From assembly GCF_003254395.2 (NCBI RefSeq), contig NC_037652.1, positions 9,259,001 to 9,323,000 of the forward strand: a stretch of DNA of 64,000 nucleotides, read 5' to 3'. The DNA comes from Apis mellifera (taxonomy: Eukaryota > Arthropoda > Insecta > Hymenoptera > Apidae). A program made the position numbers and the translations under genes. Positions 51,512 to 64,000 of the stretch are shown here, in pieces (within the stretch, counting starts at the first letter, position 1; each line of letters begins with the position of its first letter). The notes under the pieces are model-generated. The model worked only from the letters and a program-made list of their open reading frames with translations, was not told the DNA's origin and ran no database searches.

Positions 51512-54500
51512 AAATTTCATAATTAAATTAATATATAAAATATATTTATAAAATATATATTTTAAATTTTTAGGAAAGTAAAAATAATCATAAAAGTTTT
51601 ATATTTATATATATTATATTAAATTAAATTTCGTATAATTTTAAATATTGTTATCAAAATCATTAAATGGAAAATTTATTTTTTATAGCATTTATACATT
51701 AAAGATTGTTTATTTATTCAATATATTATAGAAATTAATTCAATGTTTCTATATTAAATATATTAAATTTTAACATTTATTCTAATTATATAAAAATGTT
51801 ATATTTTACAAATTTATATCAATTATATGAGCAATGTCTGAATAATAATAATGTTAATTATTGTAATTAATAATTTAATTAATAATTTCGGAAATAAAAA
51901 TTTGTTTAAACTTATAATAAACTTATATTACTTAAAAAAAATATACAACATAACAAATTAAAATATTAACCTGATATGCATTTTATTTAGAATTTATTTA
52001 TTTTTAATCTTTTTAATCACTATTTAAAAAAATATAAGTTATTTTAAGGAACACTTTTTGCAATTGATGAAGTTTGCTATTTTTTTGGACGTATTTTATC
52101 ACTAATATTAATAAAATTTATGAAATTTTTAAATAATATTTATATTTTAATTATATTTATATTATTATATATATTAATTAATTATATATTATAATTATAT
52201 TATATCTTATATGATAATTAATCAAAAGTTGTATTAGCAATATATGTAATATATAATTATAACATATAATTGTATTTATTAAATATAAAACATATAAATA
52301 TAATATAAATATGTAAATATTTTATTAGAAAAATTTTATAAGAAAAATAATAAAAATAATAACTAAAAAAATTTTACATAATAGTTTTTATAAAAAATAT
52401 TTATTGAAATAATTTGAGTATTTAAAAAGAAAAAAAAAATTAACATATATGTATTTATATTTTTATTTATTTTAAAAAATTTTACTTAATTTTATTATAT
52501 ATATATTATAAAAAAATTTATAATATATATTTTATATATTTTTATATATAATTATTCTATAATTAATATTTTTATATTGTTTACTCAAAATTAAATATAA
52601 AATATATATTTTTTTTTAGTAAAAAAATATAATTAAAAATTAAAATCGATTAACTATAAAATTATTTCAAGACATCAATTAAATATTTTCATGTCTTTCT
52701 GATTATTAGCATATTCTTCTTAATAATTATAAATATTTGTAATTATATGTATGATAAAATGTAAATATTTATTTGTGTTTTATATTTCATATTTGCTAAG
52801 AATATCAAAGCTAATTTAAGATATTTAAAATATGATTTTGTAATTTTCTAAAATGCATTTTATAAAAACAAAAGGAGTAATTATGGTTTTTATTTATAAT
52901 CAATTTTGTTAAATAATGAGAGAAATTTTTTTTTATATATTTTCTATATTTATAGTATAAAAATTTCCTATATTTATTATATAATAATTTCCTATATTTA
53001 TAGTATATCTTTATACTTTATTTTTTTAAATATAAATATTAAAATATTTAGATATTTATAAGCAAATCATCGAAATATTCGATCGATTTTGAAGTATTTA
53101 AATTTTTTTCTATTATAATTAATTTTAAATTACGATTTTTTGTGGATGCGTCGTAAAAACAATCTTCAATTGTAAATTATTAATTTGGTCTTAAAACTTT
53201 CTATTAAAGGGTAAGTAAAAATAATTTTATTTAAAAAAAAAAACAAAATTAATTATAATATCTTTTCTATTTCTAATTTGAATATTTTGTCCCAATTATA
53301 TTTTAAACAAATATTAAGAATAAAACATTAATAATTAGTCAATAAGTTAAAAATAAAATCATATAATTTTTTTATAATCACATACATAATCATATGTTTA
53401 ATATTTTCTATTTTAAAACTTGGTACAAACTTTCAAATATAGCAGATTAGTATCTCACAGAAATCAAATATTTATATTAAAATAAATTAATATTTATATG
53501 TTGATCTATATGAATATTTATATGGTTATGTTTGTTTATGTACAAAGGATGTTGTATAAGTACAAGTTTATATCTATCAAAATTAATATACATGATTGTC
53601 ACTGAATCTAAATATTTTATAAAAATTTATATATATAAAATATAATAATAATATAAGATAATTTATAAGATAAACTGATGTCCATACAAAAAAAAATTTT
53701 TATATGCATATCATCATTTAAAAAAATATATTATTTTATAATATTTTTATGAACAAAATATATTGCTATAAATATAAATATTATAATAAAATACATATAT
53801 ATAAAACTCTATGTATATCAGTATAATAATTATAATAATATTTTTATGGAATGTATTACATATTAATATTAATAAAATTTGTACTTGAAATTACTATATT
53901 TAAAATTATATTATTGAAATAATTATTTAAAATTATAATAACTAAATAATTAATTAATATATGTACATATATATATTTTTATATACATGTAATATAATTA
54001 AATATATTTCTAATTATGTAAATATTTAGATATGCAGATTAAGATTGTTTAATTTTGAAAATAAAAATGAATTAGATTTTGTAAAAATAAATGCAAATAT
54101 AAAAATTATTTATACATACATTATAAATATTTATATATATAAATATTTAATTATATATTATGTAATTATTCTTATAATTTAATGCTTATATGCATTATAT
54201 TTTTTTTAATAAAAATTTTTAATAAAGATTCAATTTGATTGATTTGTTTCATCTTTTTGCTTTTTTTTTATTATTATCATTATCATATTTATTATCATTT
54301 CTCTATTTTTATTTTGTATATTTATATACAATTAAGTTATAAAATTTCTTTAAAATTAAATCCTCTCACTAATTATCAATCCTCTCATATTTAATATCAT
54401 TTAATTAATTAAGAAATGTTATATTTATTTTTTAGAATGATGTCATTAATATAATATTAGTAAATTCAAAATATTATTATTAATATTAAATATTATTATA

Positions 54501-55056
54501 ATATTATACTGTGTAATGCTTGTATAAATATAATTAATATAATTTTAAAGTAATATTATATTACATAATATTATATTAAAAAAGTAATATTATATTACAT
54601 AGCATAAAAAAATTTACTAAAAATATTTCATAAAATTTGTGCATAAATTTAACAAACAAATTTAACATACAAAAATAACATTGGTCCTACTTGAATTTGT
54701 TTTTTTTTTGTTATAAAATTTCAGTATTCACTATTTTTATCATTGTTTTAAAAAATTAATTATTATATTTCATAAATCATTATGAAAATTATTAAAAAAA
54801 TAAATTATACAAATAATATAATATGTTATTTACTCTAATATATAGATATAATAAATAAATATTTAATAAAATTATACATGCAATATTTTGCATATGAGTT
54901 TGATTGCATATCAAAATAATTATAATTGCTTATAATAACTTCAAGTAGGATGTCTACTTTTATATTTTTTTTTTTTTGTTTGTTTACTTTCATGTGCTAA
55001 ATTTTTCTTTTATGAAATATTTCAAATGAATACTATATTTTTATATTAAATGAATT
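51512..55056. other. Large AT-rich intergenic region
   Basis: About 3.5 kb of extremely AT-rich DNA between two convergent genes. No exon, RNA gene or mobile element is recognised. A slightly GC-richer word group at 53140-53165 (GTGGATGCGTCG) is too short to interpret. Confidence 0.55.
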
Positions 55057-57805
55057 TTATGACTCTGGAACATTAGAAGGATAAAATCCAAAATTAGATC
55101 TTAATTGTTCTAAAAAAACAAAAGTAAGAATAGTTTGTGGTGCTAATCTGATAAAAGCAGGTATATAGCCCTAAAATAAAACAATCAATATATTTTTAAA
55201 ATCATATGATTAAAATTTTATTTTATATTAATACATTATCAGAAAAGATTATTATTTGAATAAACACATTCAAATATGATATATACAAATAAATTAAAAT
55301 GATAAAAATATAAATATATATTATAATATAAAATATACAACTTTTTTTTTAAATAATATCTCTTTAATCTCTTCTTAAATAAATTCTTTGTTATGATAAA
55401 CAACAGAAAAAAGTAATAAAATTAACTATTTTATTATTTATTAAATTTAAAAATTTATTAAATTATTTAAAATATTTAATTTATTATATATATATTTTTA
55501 TTCAATTTTAATATTTAATCTATGATAGTATTGGATTATGTGTATATAAATATATTTAATTATATTATTATTAATGTGGATTATATATAAAATAGAAAAA
55601 AACATTTTATCCATAATAACTTTCACAATTAATAAATAATGAAAAATATATAGTTATTACATATAATAGTTATTACAAACAAAATATCATTTCAATCTTT
55701 TCCATTTCAATCTAGAATATCTAATACAATCTAATCTACATATATATATGAAATTATATAATTTAAAAAAAAAAAGAAAATTATAAATTAAAGAATATTA
55801 TATAAATTTTTAAGAACATGCAAAATCATTTTAATTCTTGATATTACAGTAAATAACAATGAACTATATATAAAAATACTATATATTATATATTATTCAT
55901 AAACTATTTATTATAAAAATAATATAAAAAAATTATATATACATATAAGATTTTTATTCTACTTATTCTACTTATTCTAATGTATTTCAAATGTGTTTAC
56001 CCAAATTATAATCTTTCCATTATAGAAATATCGCAAAATAGAAATCATAAAAAAACTTAATGTAATAAGTAAAAAAAAACTTACTTTAAAAAATGCAAAT
56101 GGTCCATTTTTAGCAGTATATAAAAATAAATCCATTAAATTCTACAAAATATAAAATATATTAAAAATATAAACATTCATATTATATATATATAATAATA
56201 ATAATAATAATTATAATTATTATTATAATTATTATTATTAATTCAATTTTATGATTATAATTACCTTAAATTCTCCAGGTTTAGCATTCATTGCTCTTGT
56301 TTTTAAAACATCAAATGGTTGTGTAAAAGTTGTAGCTACAGCACCCTTATTTAAGAATATTTAAAAAATAAATATTATAACTAAAATATTGTAATTAAAA
56401 AAATATAAAATAAGTTATTTGAAAAAAATGTTCATTTGAATGATAATTATATTTTTAAAAAAAATTTAGTATAAAATTTAAAAATAATAAAATTGTGCAA
56501 AAATTATATTAATGAAAATTTATTTTTATTTATTTATTTTTAAAAAAATTGAAAATATTATTGTTTCTAGATATAGCAGTAATATCTTTTTGTTTTTATA
56601 ATTTTTTAAATATTTAAATATTAAAGCAATGAAGATTGAAAAAAAATAATCATGGCAAATATTTATAATGAGAAAAACTGGAAAAAAAGTTACAAGAAAA
56701 ATGGTGCATAATAATGATAATGTTCTTATACACTGACTTTTTTACAGCTTTCCTTGCTGCTTCATATTTAAATTTTGAAATGATTTTCTTTAATATTAGT
56801 AATGTTTACTTACAGCAAATATGCTTGATATTATATGAGTGATTGGATTATCTTTAAAATAACCACTTTCTAATAATATAATTTTAATTTGATCATAAAA
56901 GCTCAATTGTCCAATAGTCATTAATGCAGCTCGTAATGTTGCTGTAGAGCATCCACTAAATAATTGACGTATTCCTTCTTCTTGAGTTACACGTATTACT
57001 CCATCTAGAGCATGCTTATAACTAAAATAAAATTTACTATTAAATAAAAGTAAATTAAAATATAAAGTTATATATTTACTTTCGTCTTAGTTGTGGTGAA
57101 AGTTTTATATCATTTTGCATGCGCACATTAATTACATCTCCCGGTGTTCCTAAAACACCTCCAGCTGCACCAGAAAATCCAGCTAATAACAATTTTTGAT
57201 AAAATAATAATGGTTGTCCAGATGTTTCAAATGTTTGTTTACCTACCTATATTCCAATAAAATATTAAATATAATATCTTAAATACTAACAAATATAAAA
57301 TCAAATACATAATAAAATTATAAGCATATTAAATTATTAGAAATAACTATTGTATATAATATAAGTAAACGTACTTCATATGCTCCAAATCTTATTGTAG
57401 AATATGTAAGTTGACGAAGCAAAGAAGCACTTAATCCATTGTATAAAGCTAAAATTCCTTGTTTTTGTATTATAGATGTTGTTAATCGTACTATAGATAT
57501 TTTACCTTCTTGTTGCGTTTGTAAATGAACCTATTAATATAGTATGTATAAATAAAATGTTATTATATATGCTAACGAAATGTTATTTCATAAAATTTTT
57601 CAAAAATGATAAAAATCATTGCTTATTTAATAAATATTTAAAACTCACAATATGAAAAAAAAAAAAGGAACTTTTATATTATATTAATTTAAAAATTTAA
57701 TAAAAATACCTTTAATAAATCTAAAGGATGGGTAACACAAGCAGCACCTGCAGAGGAAAGTCCACCAAAGTACCATCGTGACAACTTTTGTGTTTTATCT
57801 GTCAT
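55057..57805 (-). CDS. SLC25A10: Mitochondrial dicarboxylate carrier (SLC25A10)
   Basis: Seven exons on the minus strand: 57805-57710, 57530-57375, 57246-57080, 57021-56814, 56345-56265, 56141-56085 and 55170-55057. They encode 292 residues, against 287 in human. The three mitochondrial-carrier repeats show the signature PxDxx(K/N): HPLDLLKVHLQTQ (about residue 27), TPGDVINVRMQND (about 120) and QPFDVLKTRAMN (about 223). The Asn in the second repeat and VRMQND are as in dicarboxylate carriers, and the C-terminus (APQTILTFVFLEQLR.NFG) matches SLC25A10. The protein exchanges malate or succinate for phosphate or sulfate across the inner mitochondrial membrane. An upstream non-coding exon probably lies at 59029-59190. 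Confidence 0.95.
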
Positions 57806-57983
57806 GTTTTTTATGTTTTATACTTTCATGAAATAAGTAAAAAAAACATATTCAATAATGAATAAAACTACTTAAAATTTAATCAATATATTTATTTATT
57901 TTTCCATTTTTTTATATTGCTATTTATATATATTTATATATATAAAATATATATGTATATATTCTAAAAAATACGAATAATAT

Positions 57984-58020
<37 letters not shown>

Positions 58021-58167
58021 TCGTAATTTTTGTTTAATAATAATTTTCATTATTAAAATATACATTATTTTTAGCTTATATATATTTCATTGAAATTATT
58101 TTTAATTTATTTTTATATATTACTAATTATCATAAAAACTGAAATTTGCGTTAATAATATGAGAATT

Positions 58168-58210
<43 letters not shown>

Positions 58211-59028
58211 GTTTTTAAAATGAATTTAATAAAAGAAATTAATAAAAGAAATAATTTAAGAAAAATGAATTTAATCGAGAGATTCTTTAAAATAAGATTA
58301 AGTTTTATATATTATAACTATTAATAAATCAATCATTTAAAAAATTTAAATGAAGAAACAATAATTTCTTATCTTAGAAATAATAATCTTATATAAGAAT
58401 TATATCAAATAAAAAATTTTAAAAATTCGTGTTTATAAAAATAATAACATAGCATATTAATTAATTAAATATATTTTATTTTATGTATATATATATACAT
58501 ATATTCACATTAAATTTAACATAATTATTTTCATAAAAAGATAAAATAATCTAGTAATCTACAATTGAAATATTTATTTAATTCGAATTTGTATAGAAAT
58601 TTAAATAATAGCTTGTTTTTAATATTATTACGAAATATGCATAAATATTATTTAAATTAAATAATTAAATTATATTATATTACACATTTATATCTATAAA
58701 ATTATGAATCTTTAATAGTTAATTCTAATTCGCGATATGGTGGAATATTTTTGCGCGCGCATATATATGGAATTTTATATAAACATATGGTGTTTTTAAT
58801 CAATTAGTAATAAAAAAAAAGTATAGTAAAAGTCTGAAACATATGAAAATTATTTTTTATTAATTAAAATGAAAAAAATTACAAATAATAAAAACAAATT
58901 TACATAATTGTTAATAAATCAAAATAATAAAAATATAAATAGATAGAACGGTAACAAAAGATAAGATAAATATTTAAAAAATATAAAATATAAAAGAGCT
59001 TAATGAATATAATGAGAAAAAAACTTAC
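57806..59028 (-). other. Probable 5' intron of SLC25A10, AT-rich
   Basis: TA microsatellites at about 57979-58014 and 58171-58208, and a short CG-rich word group at 58725-58765 (TTCGCGATATGG, GCGCGCGC). No coding exon is recognised. If the exon at 59029-59190 is joined to the carrier gene, this is an intron. Confidence 0.4.
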
Positions 59029-59190
59029 AAATTATTAATATAATTTTTAAATCATTCTTGATTAGTATCTCCGGTAATATCTAAACTCTGACTGACGTAA
59101 TGTCCAAAATTGCTTAACAGAACTGGAAGATGGTGAACGCGCACGCATCAGCTGATAACCACGTGTTATACCACCACTTTTCTAAACTGG
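59029..59190 (-). other. Putative 5' UTR exon and promoter of SLC25A10
   Basis: A GC-richer island in AT-rich DNA. On the minus strand it ends in a strong donor (ATTT|GTAAGT, intron starting at 59028), and the next gene on that strand is SLC25A10. It contains a 28-codon open frame (ATG at 59148, stop at 59062-59064) that could be an upstream ORF. The same island may also serve as promoter for ELP6, which runs the other way 1 kb off. No alignment evidence links it to either gene. Confidence 0.4.
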
Positions 59191-60211
59191 AATTATTTTT
59201 CATTGATAATATATTTATTTTCGAAAATCATTTTATTTATTTAACAAAATTATCGATTATTTGTAAATAAATATTTATAAAAATTAAATATTTGTATAAT
59301 TTCAATTTATATTTACATATTTTAAAATTATATTTATGCAAAAATAATATAAAATATAAAAAAATTTTTTATTTTTAAAAAAATTGAAGTTTATATATTA
59401 CATATTACATTTTTCTACTTTAATTATTATTTAAATATATATATATATATATGTAAAATATTAAAAATATTTAATATTATATTTATTTAATAAAAAAATA
59501 TATCTTATATATTATGTATACTATATAATATCATTGATATGTTTATTTTTAATATTTTTTTGCAAATATTTAAATACTATTAATATTATATTTTTTACAA
59601 ATAACAATTCTGTATAATTTTTTAAATTTATGTTAATTTTTAATATTTTTTTATCCATTGTAAAAAATTATTAATATGATATTACATAATGTGGAAATAT
59701 AGTATTTGTATAAAATTCACTTATATTTAAAAAGTTATGTGAAAATATATTATAATATTTTATTTTTTATAATTGTCGTGTTATATTTTTAATAAATAAT
59801 ATTAAAATGTTTAAAATTATAAACATGATATGGAATCATTAATAATTAATATTTTTTTTTTAAATTATTATTTTTTTTATTTAATGAGCTTGATGTTATA
59901 TCAACAAATATATTATATATTAAAATTTATATTTATATTTTATATCTGTTTATTTTTTATCATATGAAAATAAATTTATTTTAAACTATAATTAAAAATG
60001 TTATTAGTTAAAATGTTTTTAAAAAACGCGCCACTAATAAGTCGTAGTAATTTGATAATACATTAAATACATAGTAAATAGTTCTAACCTGAATTTGAAT
60101 GTCATTTTTAGGTAATAATAAATAGTCAGTATTATTTCTAATAAAATTATATTTATTTTACAAATTTATAAATTTTTTAAAAATATAATTTTTAGTGTTA
60201 ATTATATAATA
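59191..60211. other. AT-rich interval upstream of ELP6
   Basis: Mostly low-complexity AT sequence with a short TA run near 59435-59452. A pyrimidine tract and AG at about 60192-60194, just before the ELP6 start codon, could be the acceptor of a 5' UTR intron. No other gene is seen. Confidence 0.45.
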
Positions 60212-60976
60212 ATGGATTCAGTATCTAATATACTTGGTATTGATAAAGTAAATATGAATGGAAAATTAATTTTAATAGAAGAACAGCATGATAGTAATGC
60301 AAACTTTTTGTTAAACTCTGTTATATTTAATGCATTAAAAAATAATTATGGAATATGTTTTGTTCTTTTCCATAATACAATGAATCATTATCATAACATG
60401 GGTATGAAATTTGGTTATAATCTTACATTATTAAAAGAAAAAGATAAGATTACAATTATAGAACCACTAAAAATGATTGCATGTAATATGGAATATATAT
60501 ATGAACCAACGAAAAATTGTATAATTAATGATATATTTATAATTATTAAAAATGAATGTGAAAAAATGATGCAAAGCAATGAATCTGTACTTATTATAAT
60601 GGATGATTTGAATCATATTTTTAATTTCGGAGCTAATTTGAAAGAAGCTATGTATTATATAAGATATTTAAGATCATTGATTGAACAATATAATACAGTT
60701 CAACTTTATATTCTAACACATATTTATAAAGATGAATTGAAGAATTCTTTATCCAATATATTTGCACAAACTCTTAAATATATTGCTCATTTATTCATTA
60801 AAATTGAACCTCTTGAAACAGGATATTCTAGCGATATATCTGGAAATTTAATAATTAATTGGAGAATAGATAATATTAGAATAAAATATAATTGGCCCCA
60901 AATATCAAAATATACATATAAGTTATCAGATCGTCAAGTACAAATTTATACACCTGGTACATCAACTTTAAGTTAA
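60212..60976 (+). CDS. ELP6: ELP6, Elongator complex subunit 6
   Basis: One uninterrupted exon encodes 254 residues, against 266 in human. The fold is a RecA-like ATPase domain without a Walker A motif, as in ELP4-6. Matches to human ELP6 lie in the N-terminal GKLILIEEQ..S.ANFLLNS, the central VLIIMDDL (Walker B-like strand), and the C-terminal LETGYSSDISGNLIINWR followed by YTYKLSDRQVQIYTPG. ELP4, ELP5 and ELP6 form a hexameric ring that binds tRNA and completes Elongator, which modifies wobble uridine of tRNAs. The coding part has no intron, unlike every other gene in the window. The start is the first ATG of the frame, where similarity begins. Confidence 0.9.
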   Translation: MDSVSNILGIDKVNMNGKLILIEEQHDSNANFLLNSVIFNALKNNYGICFVLFHNTMNHYHNMGMKFGYNLTLLKEKDKITIIEPLKMIACNMEYIYEPTKNCIINDIFIIIKNECEKMMQSNESVLIIMDDLNHIFNFGANLKEAMYYIRYLRSLIEQYNTVQLYILTHIYKDELKNSLSNIFAQTLKYIAHLFIKIEPLETGYSSDISGNLIINWRIDNIRIKYNWPQISKYTYKLSDRQVQIYTPGTSTLS

Positions 60977-62532
60977 GGTAAAATAAATAATAATTTATAA
61001 TATAATTAATAATAAATAATTTTCTGTAAAATTTTCATATATATATGTATATATTCTTATACTCTTAAATTAAAAAATTATAAATAAATTGATTAATAAT
61101 GAATAAGTTTACTAATTTTTTTTATATATTTTATTTATTTTATATTCCTGATAAAAAAACAGTAAATATTTATTATCAAATTTTTTAAAATTCATTTTAT
61201 AATTCTATAATGAATTACGCAAAATGATGGATAAATAATGGATATGAACATGTAATATTTTCCATTAAAAGTATAATTTTTAAAAATATTTGAAAATCAA
61301 TTTTACATATCAAGGTTTCTATTAATATATAATTTCATTTAAAGAATTTAATATCGCATATTTTGCGTAGTATAGAATCACGTATAGAGTAATATTAAAA
61401 ATATGGTATCTATAGTTTATTAAAAAATAAAATACGCCATAATTTTGAAAAAGAAAAAATGAAAATATATTCAATTCTCATATTTCATTTTTACTAAAAA
61501 TAAGTATAACCAAGGAGAGAAAATAGTGAAAAAAGAACAGAAATAGAAAAAATTTAAAAATTATCAATATTTTGAATGATGCAAATGAAATATGAAAAGG
61601 ATAGCAAATAGAAGAAGCTAATAGAAGAAAAATATCAAAATATTTCTTCAAAATTCTCCAAAGATGACGTTAATTTTTAATTCTTATTCTACTGTATCTA
61701 ACTATTGAAGACATGTCTCGAAAGATGGCACTGGAGATTAATTCTTATTATATCTTTATTCTTTTTCTATTATTTGTTGCGATACTTTGGAGATAGTATT
61801 CGTGTCCAAATTTTTATCATATTCCGTTTTCCCATTATTTCTTTTTTTGATGATAATATGATGATGCATGATACAAAATATTAATTAAATATATTTTCAT
61901 CGTTTTTCTTTCAAAATTATAATGTGTTTTAATTTATTTTAATCTTTAATAAAAAATAAAATATAAAATAAAAAATAGATAATCCGAAGTTCTCGACTTT
62001 ACAATATATCTTATTACAATGAAATTCTTATGTTTATTTTCAAAAATTAATTTCATAATGTTTCTGTGAATTATTATAAGTATTTAGTAATAAGTATTAT
62101 TTAAGTATATATTGATCGAATTTCTTCTTTTTCATTCTTCATGATAGTAATTAAACAATATATTGTATTTTTTTAATATTGTTGAAAAACTTGGTTTGCT
62201 TTCAATAATCATTTTTAACAAAATAAGTAATTAATAAGGAATTAATCAGACTCGTTCTTACTAGATATATTTTGAAATATTTATTATATGTTAATTTTTA
62301 ATCGAATAAAAATTTTATTGATATATCTATATCAAATAGACATTGAATGAAATAATGTTAAGATAATTAATAAATTTTTATTTATTATATATATATAAAC
62401 AATTACGTATTATGAAGTCAAACAAAAGACTTAATTTGAATTTATTCTTATTCTGTTGTTATTCTGTTACAAAAGATAGGGTTATGTTTCATTTTATTAA
62501 TTATAATTGGAGATTTTTTTATTAGTCATAAA
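60977..62532. other. AT-rich interval between ELP6 and the ASH-domain gene
   Basis: No gene seen. AAGATGACG at 61661-61669 and AAGATGGCA at 61722-61730 resemble the motif cluster at 13.6-13.8 kb. A short richer patch at 62455-62490 precedes the next gene. Confidence 0.5.
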
Positions 62533-64000
62533 ATGGCATTTAGTGCACCTATAGATATTGGGAAATTAAAAAATTTTGTAAGTAATATTAATTTTAATTA
62601 TTTTCTTTGTAAACTTGACAAGTTATTCATGATTTGAATTAATCTATATTTATTCGAGCAGAAAAATTTGTTTTCGTCTGGAAATTATTATTAATTTCTA
62701 ATTATATGATTTCTAATTAATAATTAAAATGTCAAATCAAAAACACAATATTTTTATTTTTGATCTTTATTTTATTTTGAAGAAACAATTTAAATTGTTT
62801 TTAGCCCAATAAATCAATTGTATTCATACAAGAAGGTATCGAAGTCCAACATGTTTCAAGCACGATTAATGAAATCGTCGAACATGATGAAGTTCGTATC
62901 TATCCCAAATTTATTCAATTCAAAGAAGCCAGTGAAGGAATTACATGTCATCAATCTATCACTATTAAGAATACAGGCAAAAAATCAGCTTTTATTAGAA
63001 TTTATCAAACCAAATCAATAGTAAGTTAAAATTATGTATTTATTGTTACTTTTCAATTGTTTAAAAAAATAAAATTTTATTAAATTTTCTTAAAAATTAA
63101 AAAAATAAATTGAAAATAAAATTTTAATACATATTTAATAATAAAATGTTAGAAATTTTTTTTTTTTCTATTTTTTTAATTTCTTCATAATTTTAGCATA
63201 AAGATAATAAATCACAATTCTTTTATCAAAAAACATTCTTCTCTTCCATATTCTATGATTAGATCTTTCAAGATTCTTGTTTTTTAGCAAGTGATATGAC
63301 CTTAGATAAGCTATTATACTTAAAGATTTCAAATTTTTTAAATAATATGTTATGCACATATATTATATACAATGGATATTTAACATTCAATATTTGTATC
63401 ATTCCGAATGGCCAGATATCTATTTATTGTCTATTTATTAAAAAATATATAATTTTTAAAAATTCTATTCAATTGTTATAAATTAATCAAAAATGAAATG
63501 CTGTCGATCTATGTATTTTCAATTTCTTTTAAAATACTATGTCGCTAACAAATATATATGCCGTCAATAAATTACATTAACTTCTTTATATAAAAACATA
63601 TATTTCATTTAATTATTTAAGTAATTTCAATGACAAATAATAACACAATTATTTTTCTATAATAATTTAAGAAAATTAAAAAATAATTTAAAAAATAATT
63701 ATGAAAATATTTTTTGATTTTTATTTATATAAAATATTTTTCTTTTAATAAATTATTACATGTAATGAATAATTTAGAATTAATATTAAAAAAAATTAAC
63801 ATAATATAAACAAAATTTTAAAATTTTATCAATGAAATACTACTATTCATTATAATTTTATTTTATAATTTGATAATGAAAATAATTTTTGTTTTTCATT
63901 TTTATGATTTTCTTTTCAGTCTTTTCAAATTGAAAGTTTGAGTAAAGGAATAATATTGAATCCTGGATTTAGCATACGAACAATGGTAACGTATTCCTTT
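62533..64000 (+). CDS. ASH/PapD-like domain protein, probably ciliary (5' part only)
   Basis: Three exons are visible, 62533-62577, 62805-63020 and 63920 to the window end, all phase 0, giving 114 residues. The third exon continues past the edge. After a short N-terminus (MAFSAPIDIGKLKNF) comes an immunoglobulin-like strand pattern: VRIYPKFIQFKEASEGITC, SITIKNTGKKSAFIRIY, then SFQIESL and LNPGFSIRTMVTYSF. This is typical of ASH/MSP-like repeats in cilia- and flagella-associated proteins such as CFAP47, HYDIN, CFAP65 and DLEC1. Which family cannot be decided from this fragment. Intron 2 is about 0.9 kb. Confidence 0.7.

Noticed and set aside
1..64000. CRISPR array, prokaryotic operons, riboswitches or integrated virus
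   Set aside because: Gene structure is eukaryotic with GT-AG introns; no spaced short repeats of that kind and no viral protein frames were seen.

Overview
The window looks like nuclear DNA of a hymenopteran insect, most likely a honey bee (Apis). The evidence is very AT-rich DNA with strong internal GC heterogeneity, multi-exon genes with many introns of 60-100 bases, insect-like proteins throughout, and a mariner copy of the mellifera type. The species is an inference; no sequence search was run.

Layout. Bases 1-14,000 are comparatively GC- and CpG-rich and hold no gene I can support. They contain a degenerate minisatellite (1-1065), an internally deleted mariner transposon (4211-5146), microsatellites, a near-perfect hairpin (9705-9745) and a few CpG-rich patches that could be regulatory. 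From about 14 kb to the end the DNA is extremely AT-rich, and all recognisable genes lie there.

Genes, by spliced reconstruction from the sequence: PPP1R21-like endosomal coiled-coil protein (+, 15642-17407); ISCA2 (+, 18774-19532); masquerade, a five-clip-domain protease homologue with a dead active site (-, 22363-30014); BARD1 with RING, ankyrin repeats and BRCT domains (-, 31684-34435); an unrecognised 70-residue ORF (-, 35325-35537); ISCA1 (-, 35707-37020); eIF3d (-, 37793-40222); TBL3/UTP13 (+, 41303-46191); a Cys-loop anion channel of the insect pHCl-2/CG6927-like group (+, 47003-51511); mitochondrial dicarboxylate carrier SLC25A10 (-, 55057-57805); ELP6 (+, 60212-60976, no coding intron); and the 5' part of an ASH/PapD-like, probably ciliary protein gene (+, 62533 to beyond the window).

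How they relate. Most are housekeeping genes. ISCA1 and ISCA2 are partner A-type iron-sulfur assembly factors of the mitochondrion, and SLC25A10 is also mitochondrial. eIF3d, TBL3 and ELP6 serve translation initiation, ribosome biogenesis and tRNA modification. BARD1 is a genome-maintenance protein that Drosophila lacks. Masquerade is the only large secreted, developmentally regulated gene; its 3 kb first intron carries small GC-rich islands. The exon models keep reading frame across every junction, and the totals match the family lengths except for PPP1R21 and BARD1, which are shorter than the human proteins.

I found no clear new biological system. The most interesting items are the short PPP1R21 that lacks the human middle region, the duplicated in-frame splice acceptor in TBL3, the spliced-looking island at 59.03-59.19 kb, the islands in masquerade intron 1, and the unrecognised small ORF beside ISCA1.
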